Source: Terriglobales bacterium
GTDB lineage: Bacteria; Acidobacteriota; Terriglobia; Terriglobales; Acidobacteriaceae
Assembly: GCA_035567895.1 (NCBI GenBank)
Contig: DATMPC010000058.1
Location: 186,001 to 250,000 of the forward strand
Direction of reading: 5' to 3'
DNA length: 64,000 nucleotides
Part shown: positions 8,020-17,416 of the stretch, one piece after another
How positions within the stretch are numbered: position 1 is the stretch's first letter
Layout of the letters: every line of letters begins with the position of its first letter
Notes under the pieces: generated by a model
The model's database searches: none
Seen by the model: only the letters and a program-made list of their open reading frames with translations
Told to the model about the DNA's origin: nothing
Translations under genes and position numbers: made by a program

Positions 8020-8259
8020 CTATTTTCCAGTCGACCTATCCTCGCCTAAAGCTTCAAACGGTTGTGCCTGGAGCTTGCCTCCTTGCTTCATCAGAATCTC
8101 TACCTTGCCTTCGGCTGCCTCGAGTTCCTGCCGGCAGGAGTTGGACAGGCGTACCCCTTCTTCGAAAAGCTTCAAGGATTGCTCGAGTGACAGGTCTCCC
8201 TTCTCCAGTTGGTCCACAATCTTTTCTAGCTGTTGCAGCCAATCTTCAAATTTCGGCAA
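8020..8259 (-). CDS. xseB: exodeoxyribonuclease VII small subunit
   Basis: 79-residue XseB that combines with XseA to form the single-strand-specific exonuclease VII. It matches the family with FEDWLQQLEKIVDQLEKGDL, then LEQSLKLFEEGVRLSNSC and QELEAAEGKVEIL. The TTG start is preceded by GGAG. The large subunit gene is not in this window. The downstream isoprenoid gene is probably co-transcribed. Confidence 0.93.
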   Translation of the reverse strand: MPKFEDWLQQLEKIVDQLEKGDLSLEQSLKLFEEGVRLSNSCRQELEAAEGKVEILMKQGGKLQAQPFEALGEDRSTGK

Positions 8260-8299
8260 GGAGTGTCTCCAGAATCATTGTAAGGGTAAGCGGCGTCAT

Positions 8300-9454
8300 T
8301 CAGCGCTCAGCCGACTGCGATGATTCGGTGTTCTGAAATAGTAACGGCACGAAAATGGCGAGATTTCTTCGCCAGACCGTCCAGGTATGAGCGCCAGGGG
8401 TGTCGACGTCCGTGTGCTTTACTCCCTTAGATGTGAGCCATTCACGAAGCTTTTGGTTCGATTCGAACAGATGGTCTTCCTTACCGCAGGCGATCCACAG
8501 CAAGCTCAACTTGGCAACTTCTTTCGACCTCATGCCTGCAAACTGCTGGTCGAACTCTTCGCTTAAACCCCCTGTGCTGAATGCGCCAATCCATCCAAAG
8601 CGCCCTGCCGAGGTTAGTCCGACAAATAACGATTCTGCGCCGCCCATTGAGAGTCCTGCTATAGCTCGCGAACTGGCGTCTTTTGCTGCGGCATACTCCT
8701 TCTCAACCCGTGGCATGACTTCCTGAAGCAAGGACGTCCGGAACTTCTCCAGATTGCGCCGGCGTAGCTCGTCGTTTCGAAGTCCATGAGAACCGGGCGC
8801 GAGTATTTTCGGTTCGCCATAACCGAGGGGCATCACGACAAGCATAGGTCGGGCTTTCTTTTGCGCGATTAGATTATCGAGGATCACGTTCGCGCGACCT
8901 ACTGCAGTCCATGCGCTGGCATCGTCGCTGTAACCATGCAGGAGATAAAGGACCGGATACGGTATTTTCGCCAGGGCATCGTAGCCCGGCGGAGTGTACA
9001 CGTAATAATCGCGCTGATCACCAGCTACGCCCGATTTATAAAAATGCCGATGAACCACCCCATGAGGTATCTCATTCACTTCCCAAGGCAGCGACGATGG
9101 TCCGGGCACATGCACCATGCTTTGTGTTCCCACCAGATTGGGTTTCATCAATGGATTGGCGGGATCGATTAGGGCCACGCCGTCAGCGATGAAGGAATAA
9201 CCGTAGTAGTCGGGTTCGAGCTGATTAGTAGTAACACTCCAAACACCGGCATCGTCCTTCAACAGTGGAAGGTGTTGCATTGTGCCTTCCAGTTGCAGTT
9301 CAACTATCTGCGCATTGGGACTGCGAAATCGGAAGGTTACTCGATTGTCCGATTGCACTTCTGGAGAGGCGATGGGAGCTTGCTGAGCGACAGCGGCTAC
9401 GGTTGTGAGTGCTGCCAGACCGAGGAGCAGAGGGAGCAAAATTGAGTCGCGCAC
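8300..9454 (-). CDS. secreted esterase D/feruloyl-esterase-like alpha/beta hydrolase
   Basis: Predicted exported carbohydrate esterase. From the GTG at 9454 the protein has 384 residues and begins with a signal peptide (about 1-24, ending VAAVAQ). An N-terminal early-set sandwich (about 30-115) carries the phrases VTFRFRSPNAQIVELQLEG and YYGYSFIADG, typical of this class. The hydrolase domain shows PVLYLLHGYSDDASAW, the nucleophile elbow GLSMGG (Ser269) and a terminal GAHTW histidine. An upstream start at 9610 is possible but would overlap the divergent MFS gene and bury the signal peptide. Confidence 0.82.
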   Translation of the reverse strand: MRDSILLPLLLGLAALTTVAAVAQQAPIASPEVQSDNRVTFRFRSPNAQIVELQLEGTMQHLPLLKDDAGVWSVTTNQLEPDYYGYSFIADGVALIDPANPLMKPNLVGTQSMVHVPGPSSLPWEVNEIPHGVVHRHFYKSGVAGDQRDYYVYTPPGYDALAKIPYPVLYLLHGYSDDASAWTAVGRANVILDNLIAQKKARPMLVVMPLGYGEPKILAPGSHGLRNDELRRRNLEKFRTSLLQEVMPRVEKEYAAAKDASSRAIAGLSMGGAESLFVGLTSAGRFGWIGAFSTGGLSEEFDQQFAGMRSKEVAKLSLLWIACGKEDHLFESNQKLREWLTSKGVKHTDVDTPGAHTWTVWRRNLAIFVPLLFQNTESSQSAER

Positions 9455-9519
9455 GCGGGCGATTATATCGAGCAGTCTGGGAGAATGAGCGCATGTTTCA
9501 CGCTCGTGTACTCTAAAGA

Positions 9520-10809
9520 GTGCCCACCGCTGCCGAGATCTCAGTCTCCCCAAGAGCAGCTTTTCAGCACCGCGATTTCCGACTTTTTCAGGCTGGCCGC
9601 GCGCTCTCAATCGTTGGCTCAGAAATGCAGTCGGTCGCGGTTGGGTGGCAGGTCTTTCAGATTACGCACCGTCCGCTGGACTTAGGCTACGTCGGCCTAG
9701 TGCAGTTTCTGCCTGGGATTCTCCTGTCTCTGCCTGCCGGACACGCCGCTGATCGCTTCGATCGGCGCGGAGTACTGCTCGCGTGCAATGTCTCGTATGC
9801 ATTTTGCTCTCTCCTGTTATTTCTTCAGGCCCGAGCTGGAATCCATTCTGTGCTGCCCATATTCGCGGTATTGCTATTGATCGGTATTACTCGGGCATTC
9901 AGCGGTCCCGTCAGTCAAGCTTTGGTACCGCAGGTCGTGCCCCAGGAGCATTTTGGAAACGCTGTGGCATGGGGAGCGTCGATCTTTCAGGTTGCTAGTG
10001 TAGTTGGCCCCGCCTTGGGAGGATTGATCTACGGATGGGCGCACGGAGCATATAGCGTTTATGCCACCGCCGTGTGCATGTACTCGGCGGCGTTTTCCTT
10101 CATCCTGATGATGCATGTGCGCACCGGACGAATGGAGACCAGGGATGTTTCGCTCGAGACAGTGCTAGCCGGCTTCCGCTATGTTTGGCAGGAAAAAATC
10201 ATTTTGGGCTCGATTTCCCTCGATCTTTTCGCGGTCTTATTGGGCGGTGCGGTTGCGCTTCTACCTGTGTTTGCGCAGGACATTCTCCACATCGGGCCGC
10301 GCGGCCTCGGGCTTCTGCGCAGCATGCCGGCGGCCGGAGCAGCCCTGATGGCGGTCTGGCTTGCATACCGTCCACTGCGACGTCGGGCTGGTGTGACGAT
10401 GTTTATTGCCATCACCATCTTCGGTGTCGCTACGATCGTTTTTGGAATTTCGCGTTCAGTCGTCGTATCTCTCATCGCACTGTTTGTAATCGGCGCCTCC
10501 GACATGATTAGCGTTGTGATCCGCAGCACACTCGTACAGATTGCTACGCCTCCCGCAATGCGCGGACGGGTGAGCGCGGTCAACCTGCTATTTATCGGAG
10601 CATCGAACGAGTTCGGACAATTCGAATCGGGGATCACCGGACAATGGTTCGGCGCAGTGCCCGCTGTTGTCCTTGGAGGAGTCGGGACTCTGCTTGTGGT
10701 AGGCGTGTGGTCGTTGATATTTCCGTCGCTGCGGCAAATGGATCGCCTGCTACCGAAATTGGAAACTCAAGTCATTCCGGAAGCCGCCGGTCAGCAGGAG
10801 CCGATCTAG
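9520..10809 (+). CDS. MFS transporter, EntS/MFS_3-like
   Basis: Second inner-membrane exporter of the same MFS subfamily as the one at 188-1501, 429 residues from a GTG at 9520. Family signs are FQHRDFRLFQAGRALSIVG at the start, the loop HAADRFDRRGVLLACN after helix two, and PPAMRGRVSAVNLLF in the second half. Predicted to have about twelve helices. Substrate unknown. It is divergent from the esterase gene, with 65 bases between the two chosen starts, and converges on the decarboxylase. Confidence 0.85.
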   Translation: MPTAAEISVSPRAAFQHRDFRLFQAGRALSIVGSEMQSVAVGWQVFQITHRPLDLGYVGLVQFLPGILLSLPAGHAADRFDRRGVLLACNVSYAFCSLLLFLQARAGIHSVLPIFAVLLLIGITRAFSGPVSQALVPQVVPQEHFGNAVAWGASIFQVASVVGPALGGLIYGWAHGAYSVYATAVCMYSAAFSFILMMHVRTGRMETRDVSLETVLAGFRYVWQEKIILGSISLDLFAVLLGGAVALLPVFAQDILHIGPRGLGLLRSMPAAGAALMAVWLAYRPLRRRAGVTMFIAITIFGVATIVFGISRSVVVSLIALFVIGASDMISVVIRSTLVQIATPPAMRGRVSAVNLLFIGASNEFGQFESGITGQWFGAVPAVVLGGVGTLLVVGVWSLIFPSLRQMDRLLPKLETQVIPEAAGQQEPI

Positions 10810-10810
10810 T

Positions 10811-10955
10811 CAGAAGTTTGCAAGCCAGGAATCCCTGCTTCAGGGAAAGCGGAAGGGAATTATTCCCGTGGAAAAATTTCTCGATCGCGAAACCCGCATG
10901 AATACAGGCGAATTGGAAATCGCCAGGGAATTGTGATGGAACTAGCAGGGAATTC
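10811..10955 (+). repeat. GGGAATT-rich dispersed element, copy A
   Basis: Non-coding element starting right after the MFS stop codon. It shares with the copy at 54753-54912 the ordered blocks AGTCAG-TTTGCAA, CCCTGCTTCAGGGAA, AGGGAATTATTCCCGTGGA and CAGGGAATT, in the same orientation. It is full of short palindromes around GGGAATTCCC. It sits between two converging genes. Confidence 0.75.
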
Positions 10956-11096
10956 GTCTGTCGTGACTCTCCTGGTGCATTCACGCGACCGAGCATGAGC
11001 AACGTGCAATCGGTCATTCTCAACCGTACTAAACCGCCCTGTCTCCAAACCTAGCCCAATAAGCTTGTGCTGGCAAGGATTTCTGCGGGAGCGCTG

Positions 11097-12557
11097 TCAC
11101 CGTCCCACGGGCGTTCTCCTCGTCTTCTGGGATCCTAGATTTGCTTCTGCGGCCCTATGCAGGCGCTCCAACAGTTCCTGCAAGTGCCTCTGCTCAGTAA
11201 GGTAGCTAATGATCATCACGCGGATCACAGTGCGTCCGTTGACAAGCGTGGTCGAGATCCACTGCTGACCATCGCGCGTTACTTCGCTCACAATCGCTTG
11301 GAGTGTCAGGGTATTATTTTCTTCAGTATCCAGATTCTCTCTCAGGCACAGGTTGAAGATCGGCAGCATCGGCGGCGCGAACAGTTTGAAATAGGGCGAA
11401 GTCCCGATCTGTTGCTTTAACCACTCCGCAAGTCGGATTTGCCGATCAATATGCTCTTCATAGGCTTCGCGTCCATGGACCTTGAGAGTGAGCCATAGCT
11501 TGAGCGCGTTCATGCGCCGCGTCCATTGGGTACTGATCGCGAAGTTTTCCGGCGGCAGCGGCGTATTCACCTTGGGCATGTAAGGCGTGGTCACACTGAA
11601 CGTCGCCTTGAGCAGCTCAGGATGTGAAGTGAGCACCACTCCAGCCGCAAACGGCATAGCCAGCCACTTGTGGGGATCGACAGTGATTGAATCCGCAAGC
11701 TCGATGCCCGCTACAACGCCGCGATGCTTGTCGCTGAAGATCGCCGCAGCGCCGTAGGCTCCATCAACGTGCATCCAGAGGTTGTGTCGGCGGCAAAAGT
11801 CGGCAATCGCCGGCAAGTCATCGATAGCGCCGGAGTTCGTCGTGCCCGCTGTGGCCACAACGCAAAAGGGCAGGTGTCCGGCAGATATGTCGTCTCGGAC
11901 TGCACGGTCGAGTTGCTCAAGATCCATCTGAACGTGATCAGTGACTCCGATGCGCCGGACCCCCTTACGTCCAATCCCGAGCAGGCCAGTCGACTTGTCG
12001 AGCGAGTGATGTGCCTCTGAGGACGCGTAAACGATTGGTGCCGCGGGAAGGGAACGCACACCGTCGTTTACGGCATTAGGGAATTTGGCCGTTAGCGCAA
12101 GCGCCAAGGCGGAAAAATTTGCCTCGTTGCCGCCGCTGGTGAAGGTCCCGTTGAAGGGACGGTTCCAACCGACACGCTCGCCGATCCAGCAAACTGTCTC
12201 CTGCTCAATCTTCGAAGCAAGCTGCGAGCGCGCCAGCGTCGCCAGTTGTGGATTGAGCGCGGCCACGAAAGCCTCGGCAAGAACTGCCATATACGCCGGC
12301 GTCGGATTCATCAGGCCAAAATAGTTTGCGGCCGGAACGTGGAAGCCATTGGCGATCATCTCGCTGCAGACATCGTCCAGCACCTTGGCGGCGTCTTCGC
12401 CAAATTCGGGCAGGGTGGCAGTCAGTTGACCGAATGTGCGTTGATCTTCCGGCAACTGGACCGGACGAGTTGGTAGTGACTCGAAGTAGCGGTCGATGTG
12501 ATCGATCAGGCGGTAGCCAAGTCGTCGCCGAGTCTCGGAATCGAGCGCAAATCCCAC
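11097..12557 (-). CDS. PLP-dependent group II amino-acid decarboxylase
   Basis: Pyridoxal-phosphate decarboxylase of the aromatic-L-amino-acid/glutamate decarboxylase family, 486 residues. Landmarks are FTSGGNEAN (139-147), SSEAHHSLDKS (179-189) where the His stacks on PLP, HVDGAYG (263-269) and DPHKW (294-298) with Lys297 as the Schiff-base lysine. Substrate is likely an aromatic amino acid but cannot be fixed from sequence. The GTG start lies two bases from the stop of lysS on the same strand, so it is likely the second gene of a lysS transcript. Confidence 0.88.
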   Translation of the reverse strand: MGFALDSETRRRLGYRLIDHIDRYFESLPTRPVQLPEDQRTFGQLTATLPEFGEDAAKVLDDVCSEMIANGFHVPAANYFGLMNPTPAYMAVLAEAFVAALNPQLATLARSQLASKIEQETVCWIGERVGWNRPFNGTFTSGGNEANFSALALALTAKFPNAVNDGVRSLPAAPIVYASSEAHHSLDKSTGLLGIGRKGVRRIGVTDHVQMDLEQLDRAVRDDISAGHLPFCVVATAGTTNSGAIDDLPAIADFCRRHNLWMHVDGAYGAAAIFSDKHRGVVAGIELADSITVDPHKWLAMPFAAGVVLTSHPELLKATFSVTTPYMPKVNTPLPPENFAISTQWTRRMNALKLWLTLKVHGREAYEEHIDRQIRLAEWLKQQIGTSPYFKLFAPPMLPIFNLCLRENLDTEENNTLTLQAIVSEVTRDGQQWISTTLVNGRTVIRVMIISYLTEQRHLQELLERLHRAAEANLGSQKTRRTPVGR

Positions 12558-12559
12558 GA

Positions 12560-14116
12560 CTAAGCGCCCGTGCCCGTGGCTTCCTGCATTATCTCTTCTT
12601 CCTGTTTCTGGGGCCGCAGGAGAGGGAACAGGATGACGTCACGAATGGATTTTGAATCTGTAATGAGCATCGTGAGGCGATCGATACCGATCCCTTCGCC
12701 CCCTGTGGGCGGCATGCCGTACGAAAGCGCGCGAATGTAGTCCTCGTCCATCGCGTGAGCTTCTTCATCGCCGCGCTCTCGCTCGGAAAGTTGTTGCTCG
12801 AAGCGTCGGCGCTGCTCTTCAGGATCGTTCAGCTCGCTGAACGCATTTCCAATCTCCAGGCCGCCGACGAAGATCTCGAAGCGTTCCACCCACTCTGGTT
12901 CATCCTTCTTATTCTTCGAGAGCGGCGAAATCGCGACAGGGAAGTCGTAGAGGATCGTGGGCTGCCACAGATGCTCCTCTGCCACAGCTTCGAACATGTT
13001 TGCGATGGTCTTGCCTGCCGGTTCGGCAGGATCGTATGGCATATGTGGAGTGTGCTTCGCGTTAAGTCGCTCCACGAGCTTCCGTACCGAACTGGCATTC
13101 GCGAAATCCGACATCTGCGGAGCAGGCGCACAACTCTCGGGCCAGTACTTGATGATGGCCTCTCTCATCGAGAGGCGCTGCCAGTTGCCAAAATCGATTT
13201 CACGCCCCTGATACGAAACTACAGTTGTGCCGTTCACCTCACGGGCAGCGTACGCCAGCATCTGCTCCGTGAGAGTCATCAGGTCGTGATAATCGGCATA
13301 GGCCTGATAAAACTCCAGCATCGTAAATTCCGGATTGTGCTGTGTGGAAATGCCCTCGTTACGAAAGTTGCGATTGATCTCGTAGACGCGGTCCAGCCCA
13401 CCTACGATCAGCCGCTTCAGGTACAGCTCCGGCGCAATGCGCAGGAAAAGGTCGATATCGAGAGTGTTGTGATGCGTGATGAAAGGACGCGCCACGGCTC
13501 CGCCCGCGATGGGCTGCATCATCGGCGTTTCCACTTCGATGTAGCCGCGCGCGTCGAGAAACGAGCGAATCGCCTTTACGACTTTGCTGCGCGCTACAAA
13601 AACGTCACGAACTTCGGGGTTCATGTTCAGATCGACATAGCGCTGGCGATAACGGAGCTCGACGTCGGAAAGTCCGTGATACTTCTCCGGTAACGGCAGC
13701 AGGTCCTTGGCCAGAAACGTGATCTCTTCCAGGTGTACCGACAGTTCGTTGGTTCGCGTGCGGAAGAGATACCCACTCACACCGATGAAGTCGCCCAGGT
13801 CGAGCAGCTTGTAGAGCTGAAATCCTTTTTCGCCGACAAAGTCGAGCTTTACGTAGATCTGAAGGCGATTGCCCGCCTGCTGCAGATGGGCAAATCCGGC
13901 CTTGCCTTGTCCACGGATCGACATGAGCCGCCCGGCCACGCGTACGTTGACTCGCTCCCGCTCCAGCTGCTCACCAGTGGCGTCGGAGTACTTAGCGAGA
14001 ATCTCGGGAATGGAATGCGTGGATTCAAATTTGCGCGGATAGCTCTCCTGTCCGAGAGCCTCAATCTGCTTTAGCTTCTCGCGACGGAGCTGATATTGGT
14101 CTTGTTCGAATGACAC
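12560..14116 (-). CDS. lysS: lysyl-tRNA synthetase, class II
   Basis: Charges tRNA-Lys with lysine. About 518 residues with an N-terminal OB-fold anticodon domain ([20 protein letters not shown] near 60-80) and a class II catalytic core: motif 2 [33 protein letters not shown] and motif 3 [12 protein letters not shown] favour the GTG at 14116, because TATACT lies six bases upstream of it; a TTG at 14122 would sit directly on that hexamer. The PLP decarboxylase follows after two bases. Confidence 0.95.
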   Translation of the reverse strand: MSFEQDQYQLRREKLKQIEALGQESYPRKFESTHSIPEILAKYSDATGEQLERERVNVRVAGRLMSIRGQGKAGFAHLQQAGNRLQIYVKLDFVGEKGFQLYKLLDLGDFIGVSGYLFRTRTNELSVHLEEITFLAKDLLPLPEKYHGLSDVELRYRQRYVDLNMNPEVRDVFVARSKVVKAIRSFLDARGYIEVETPMMQPIAGGAVARPFITHHNTLDIDLFLRIAPELYLKRLIVGGLDRVYEINRNFRNEGISTQHNPEFTMLEFYQAYADYHDLMTLTEQMLAYAAREVNGTTVVSYQGREIDFGNWQRLSMREAIIKYWPESCAPAPQMSDFANASSVRKLVERLNAKHTPHMPYDPAEPAGKTIANMFEAVAEEHLWQPTILYDFPVAISPLSKNKKDEPEWVERFEIFVGGLEIGNAFSELNDPEEQRRRFEQQLSERERGDEEAHAMDEDYIRALSYGMPPTGGEGIGIDRLTMLITDSKSIRDVILFPLLRPQKQEEEIMQEATGTGA

Positions 14117-14122
14117 CAACAA

Positions 14123-14128
14123 AGTATA
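14123..14128 (-). promoter_or_regulatory. -10 hexamer of lysS, leaderless type
   Basis: TATACT on the minus strand ends six bases before the GTG at 14116. No consensus -35 is seen. Confidence 0.5.
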
Positions 14129-14139
14129 TCGGGCCGGGA

Positions 14140-14162
14140 GAATCGGGTGATCGGGCGAAGTA
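14140..14162 (+). repeat. GAATCGGGTGATCGGGCGAAG repeat, single unit
   Basis: A single copy of the unit that forms both arms of the inverted repeat around 52694-53049. Here it lies just upstream of lysS. Confidence 0.75.
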
Positions 14163-14242
14163 GTGCAACGGTGCCGGTGCCGAGCACGGTACTGCTTGTT
14201 TTAGTCCGGCGATTTGGCGGAAGTGCTTCGTCTGCAGACAAG

Positions 14243-14274
14243 CAAAAACGCCCGAGACTCTCGCCGCGGGCGTT
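14243..14274 (-). terminator. rho-independent terminator of the LPQTA surface-protein gene
   Basis: On the minus strand AACGCCCG pairs with CGGGCGTT across a short loop and is followed by a run of T. It is 22 bases past the stop codon at 14297. Confidence 0.88.
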
Positions 14275-14296
14275 CTAACTTGCGTTTGTGTCTTGC

Positions 14297-15037
14297 TTAC
14301 TTACGGAAACGTGCGACTAGTCCCGTAAGGAATGAGCCGAATCCGAGCAGTCCGAGCAGCGGCAGCGGAGATGCCGTCTGGGGCAGTCCGTTGGCGTTAC
14401 CTGCGTTCTGGTTAGCGGAGTTGGCATTCTGATCGGCGCTGGCAGCGTTCGACTGCGTGCTGGCAGCAGACTGGTCAGCAGCGTTACTGCCGGTCGTCGT
14501 GCTGGAAGCGGCAGGAGCGCTGGCGTTCTGATCGGTCGTGCTGGTTGCAGAGGACGAAGCAGACGGCGCAGCGGATGAAGCCGGCGCGCTCTGATCGGTT
14601 GGGCTGCTGGTGGAGCTGGACGAGCTCTGGGGCGCAGCAGCGTTGCTGCTGGGCGTCGTACTGGTCGAGCTGGAGCTGGATGCTGCACCTGGAGCCTGGG
14701 CTGCGTTCGGATCAGACGTGCTCGAAGGAGCCGAGGTCGGATTTGCCTGGCTCGATGTCTGATCGGTTGAGGCAGGTGCCGTTGACGTTTGTCCAGAGGC
14801 TGCGCTCGGCGCTGCGCTGCTCTGGCTTGAGCTCGGCGTTGCCGACTGGTTCATATCAGAGCTGGTGTTGCTCGTGGATGGCGTGGCGCTGGAAGTCGAT
14901 GACGGATTCTGGCTGGTCGAACTTGTCGCAGCCGGTGTTTGGTTCTGACTGTTCGGGTCGGTTGTACTGGATGTCTGGCCAACAGCGATGCCGGCTGACA
15001 GCAGCAGTGCAGAGCATGTTAACAACACTTTCTTCAT
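14297..15037 (-). CDS. Ser/Thr/Ala/Gln-rich surface protein with LPxTG-like C-terminus
   Basis: 246-residue exported protein. Residues 1-20 are a signal peptide ending GIAVGQ. Residues 21-205 are low complexity, nearly all Ser, Thr, Ala, Gln, Pro and Asn with no cysteine. The C-terminus has a three-part sorting layout: LPQTA (218-222), a hydrophobic stretch with PLLGLLGFGSFLTGLVA (about 226-242), then RFRK. This copies Gram-positive LPxTG substrates, although the genome context is Gram-negative-like. It has a good Shine-Dalgarno (GAGGAG) and its own terminator, so it is a one-gene unit. Function unknown; a sortase, rhombosortase or exosortase-like processing enzyme would be expected elsewhere. 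Confidence 0.8.
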   Translation of the reverse strand: MKKVLLTCSALLLSAGIAVGQTSSTTDPNSQNQTPAATSSTSQNPSSTSSATPSTSNTSSDMNQSATPSSSQSSAAPSAASGQTSTAPASTDQTSSQANPTSAPSSTSDPNAAQAPGAASSSSSTSTTPSSNAAAPQSSSSSTSSPTDQSAPASSAAPSASSSATSTTDQNASAPAASSTTTGSNAADQSAASTQSNAASADQNANSANQNAGNANGLPQTASPLPLLGLLGFGSFLTGLVARFRK

Positions 15038-15338
15038 GAGCTACTCCTCTTAATCTCTCCTGCCCGGCCGGAATTGCCGGACATCGTGGGTGCTTGATTC
15101 AGCCCGAGTGGCGCACGCGAACTGTCATCACATGGGGAGTTAGAGATTGGTTACTATGGCGGGGTTTTCCCAGATACGAAATTTAGGAAGGGTCAACACC
15201 GAATGAGCGGAGCTGCGGAATTAGGCGTCTCCCAGAGATTTTGTGTCGCCCAACCCTATGTGCAAAAGGGTTAACATGCTTTCTCCGGAAAATGCAGTGC
15301 CCTGCCAGCTTCTGGTCTTACCTTTACAATCGGCCGCA
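15038..15338. other. divergent intergenic region, 301 bp
   Basis: Contains the GAGGAG ribosome-binding site of the minus-strand surface-protein gene, a CCGGAATTGCCGG hairpin in its leader, and the tadA promoter at the right end. The small inverted repeat AACCC...GGGTT lies at about 15252-15272. No gene seen. Confidence 0.5.
15325..15330 (+). promoter_or_regulatory. -10 hexamer of tadA, leaderless type
   Basis: TACAAT ends eight bases before the ATG at 15339, which supports this start over upstream in-frame ATGs at 15243 and 15276. Confidence 0.55.
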
Positions 15339-15803
15339 ATGCTTTCTGAGCGTGAGTTGTGGATGCAGCGCGCACTTACCGAAGCCCAGGCAGCGCAAGA
15401 GGCTGGGGAGATTCCAGTGGGAGCTGTGATCGTCAAGGACGGTGAACTCATCGCCGCGGGACAGAACCGCAATTTACGGGATCACGATCCCTCCGCGCAT
15501 GCGGAAATCGTCGCATTGCGTGCTGCCGGAGGTCATCTCGGGAATCATCGGCTCGAAGGATGCGAGATGTACGTCATTATCGAACCTTGCGCTATGTGTG
15601 CGGGGGCCATGGTCCATGCTCGGCTCAAACGTCTCATCTATGGCGCAAGCGATCCTAAGGCAGGTGCGGTCGAATCCGTGATGAACGTGCTGAATCATCC
15701 ACGGCTGAACCACAAGATGGAAGTAGTGAGCGGGATCCTCGAAGGCCAGTGTTCTCAACTAATGCGCGAGTTCTTCCGTACGAGGAGACTCGGAAGTGAA
15801 TAG
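15339..15803 (+). CDS. tadA: tRNA-specific adenosine(34) deaminase
   Basis: Zinc deaminase converting A34 to inosine in tRNA-Arg(ACG), 154 residues. The catalytic zinc site is HAEIVAL (His54, Glu56) and PCAMCAGAM (Cys84, Cys87), with the typical IPVGAVIV strand before it. The protein begins MLSERELWMQRAL, the usual TadA N-terminus, at the ATG beside a -10 hexamer; longer versions add non-conserved sequence. A tRNA-Ser gene follows 78 bases downstream on the same strand. Confidence 0.93.
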   Translation: MLSERELWMQRALTEAQAAQEAGEIPVGAVIVKDGELIAAGQNRNLRDHDPSAHAEIVALRAAGGHLGNHRLEGCEMYVIIEPCAMCAGAMVHARLKRLIYGASDPKAGAVESVMNVLNHPRLNHKMEVVSGILEGQCSQLMREFFRTRRLGSE

Positions 15804-15881
15804 CGAATCACGGAACGGCTGCTAGAATGGAAATCAGAACGGAATTCTGCTTCCAGGCAGATTGCAACGAGCTTTTGGCGC

Positions 15882-15971
15882 GGAGAGGTGCGTGAGCGGT
15901 TGAAACGAGCCGCCTCGAAAGCGGCCATACCTGAAAGGGTATCGGGGGTTCGAATCCCTCCCTCTCCGCCA
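15882..15971 (+). tRNA. tRNA-Ser(CGA)
   Basis: A 90-nt tRNA with encoded CCA. The acceptor stem GGAGAGG pairs with CCTCTCC, followed by discriminator G and CCA. The anticodon loop CTCGAAA places CGA at 15916-15918, decoding UCG. The long variable arm ATACCTGAAAGGGTAT identifies a serine tRNA, and GGGGGTTCGAATCCCTC forms the T arm. Confidence 0.96.
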
Positions 15972-16165
15972 TTTAAGTAAGTCACTTCATACTCCGCCAA
16001 GTCTGCCGTAGTCCAGCGAGGCTGACGCACGGTTTTCTTGCTCCGTCAGTCTAGCCCAGAATGGGAAGCGTTCCGCCTGGCCCCAAACGCGTCGAGAACA
16101 TGCTACAGATCGAACAAGTCAGAGGCGGCCGAAGGGATAAACCCTAGGCGCGTCTGACCTCTGGT

Positions 16166-17416
16166 CTAGCGCACTGGCCTGAAATAGTTTCGGACCATGT
16201 TCTGCGCGACTTTGTGACCGAGTACAAGTCCTTGCACAACTGAATGGTGGTAATGGAATCCGGCATAGATGCGTGCAAATTCCATTTCGGTCTGCCACTC
16301 CCGGATGCTGTCGAAGACGTGAGGACTTGTGGTATTGGGAACCGTGCTGTCAAGGGATATGTGCAGATTCGGAGTTCCAAAATAGGCCTTCAGCGTATTG
16401 GCCAATGCTCCGGTCAGGCAGGAGTGGGCTGACGGATATTCTGGATGGCCAGGTGTCGCTGTGAGCGTTTTCCACGCAGGATCTGCCACTGTGTCGGGGT
16501 TCCCATCGATGTCGCCATTCGGAATCGCGGTCGCAGGCCGCCAGAAGTTGTAACGATATTTCGCGTTGTAGCAGCCGATAATCCCATCCGCCGAGGCTGC
16601 ATATGCCATGGCAAACAATCTGGCTGTATCCGAAAGGCTCAGGTTCAGTTCGTCCACTTTTGCGCGCAGCATGCGACCATATTGGGCCGTTGTGTGCTCC
16701 GTCCAGAAAAGGGCGATCTCGGTCTGCTTTGGCGTCCTTTTTGTACTGTTGATGCTTCCGAGCGCCTTCACTTGGTTGTAATCATCGGCCCAGGTATCGC
16801 TGGACAAATCGGGCGGTGGCTCGGGAAGAAATTGGCCCGGATCATCGAACGTGAACGGCCGCATCTGCCCTACCCAAGGCGTCTGCGCGGGAAGGAAGCC
16901 CGGTGGTGTGCGGATCCAAACTCCCGGAACCGGGTTTGCTGGCGGATTGTAGGCAACGTTTGCTCCTAGCCCGTCACCTGCGCGCAGATCTTTCATCGCC
17001 ATGGCAGAAGCGAGGCCGACGCTGATTCCATCCGTTTTAGCTTGACCGTCAGGGATGGCTGACAGCGATGCGGTGTATGCGGTGAGAAGAGCAGCAGAGC
17101 GATCCGGCAGCAGCCACAATAGCGTGCGATATGCAGCTTCAACCGTCGCGGCATCGGGGGACGCGCCCGCGGGAGCGATAAGCTTGTACTTATATGGTTC
17201 GAAACCTCCCTTGATTGCATTCACGGCGTTATAGACTGCCAGTTGCATGTAAGCGACGTATATCCCTGCCCCGCCCGGAGTTGCTGCCCCGGGCGCTGAG
17301 CTGTTCCGAGCTTCGGTAATTGCAGTGGCGTTCCAATCTGTCACGGTATTTTGCGCAGTTGCCCAAGGTGCAATGAGCAAGGTCGCGACGGCTGCTATAC
17401 GTTTGAGTCCATTCAT
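16166..17416 (-). CDS. secreted vanadium-haloperoxidase/PAP2-superfamily protein
   Basis: Exported 416-residue protein with signal peptide MNGLKRIAAVATLLIAPW...ATAQ. The C-terminal half carries the vanadate/phosphate-binding site of the PAP2 and vanadium haloperoxidase superfamily: HPEYPSAHS (324-332, with His331 in the PSGH-equivalent) and ARIYAGFHYHHS (381-392, with Arg382 and downstream histidines). The central region KRTPKQTEIALFWTEHTT is typical of bacterial haloperoxidase-like proteins. Whether it oxidises halides or hydrolyses phosphate cannot be decided by eye. It is a single gene divergent from the TPR regulator. Confidence 0.82.
   Translation of the reverse strand: MNGLKRIAAVATLLIAPWATAQNTVTDWNATAITEARNSSAPGAATPGGAGIYVAYMQLAVYNAVNAIKGGFEPYKYKLIAPAGASPDAATVEAAYRTLLWLLPDRSAALLTAYTASLSAIPDGQAKTDGISVGLASAMAMKDLRAGDGLGANVAYNPPANPVPGVWIRTPPGFLPAQTPWVGQMRPFTFDDPGQFLPEPPPDLSSDTWADDYNQVKALGSINSTKRTPKQTEIALFWTEHTTAQYGRMLRAKVDELNLSLSDTARLFAMAYAASADGIIGCYNAKYRYNFWRPATAIPNGDIDGNPDTVADPAWKTLTATPGHPEYPSAHSCLTGALANTLKAYFGTPNLHISLDSTVPNTTSPHVFDSIREWQTEMEFARIYAGFHYHHSVVQGLVLGHKVAQNMVRNYFRPVR

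Noticed and set aside
12755-13693. A 312-codon open frame on the plus strand
   Set aside because: Entirely antisense to lysS, whose identity is certain.
14545-15039. Ser/Trp-rich frame on the plus strand
   Set aside because: Antisense image of the low-complexity surface protein.
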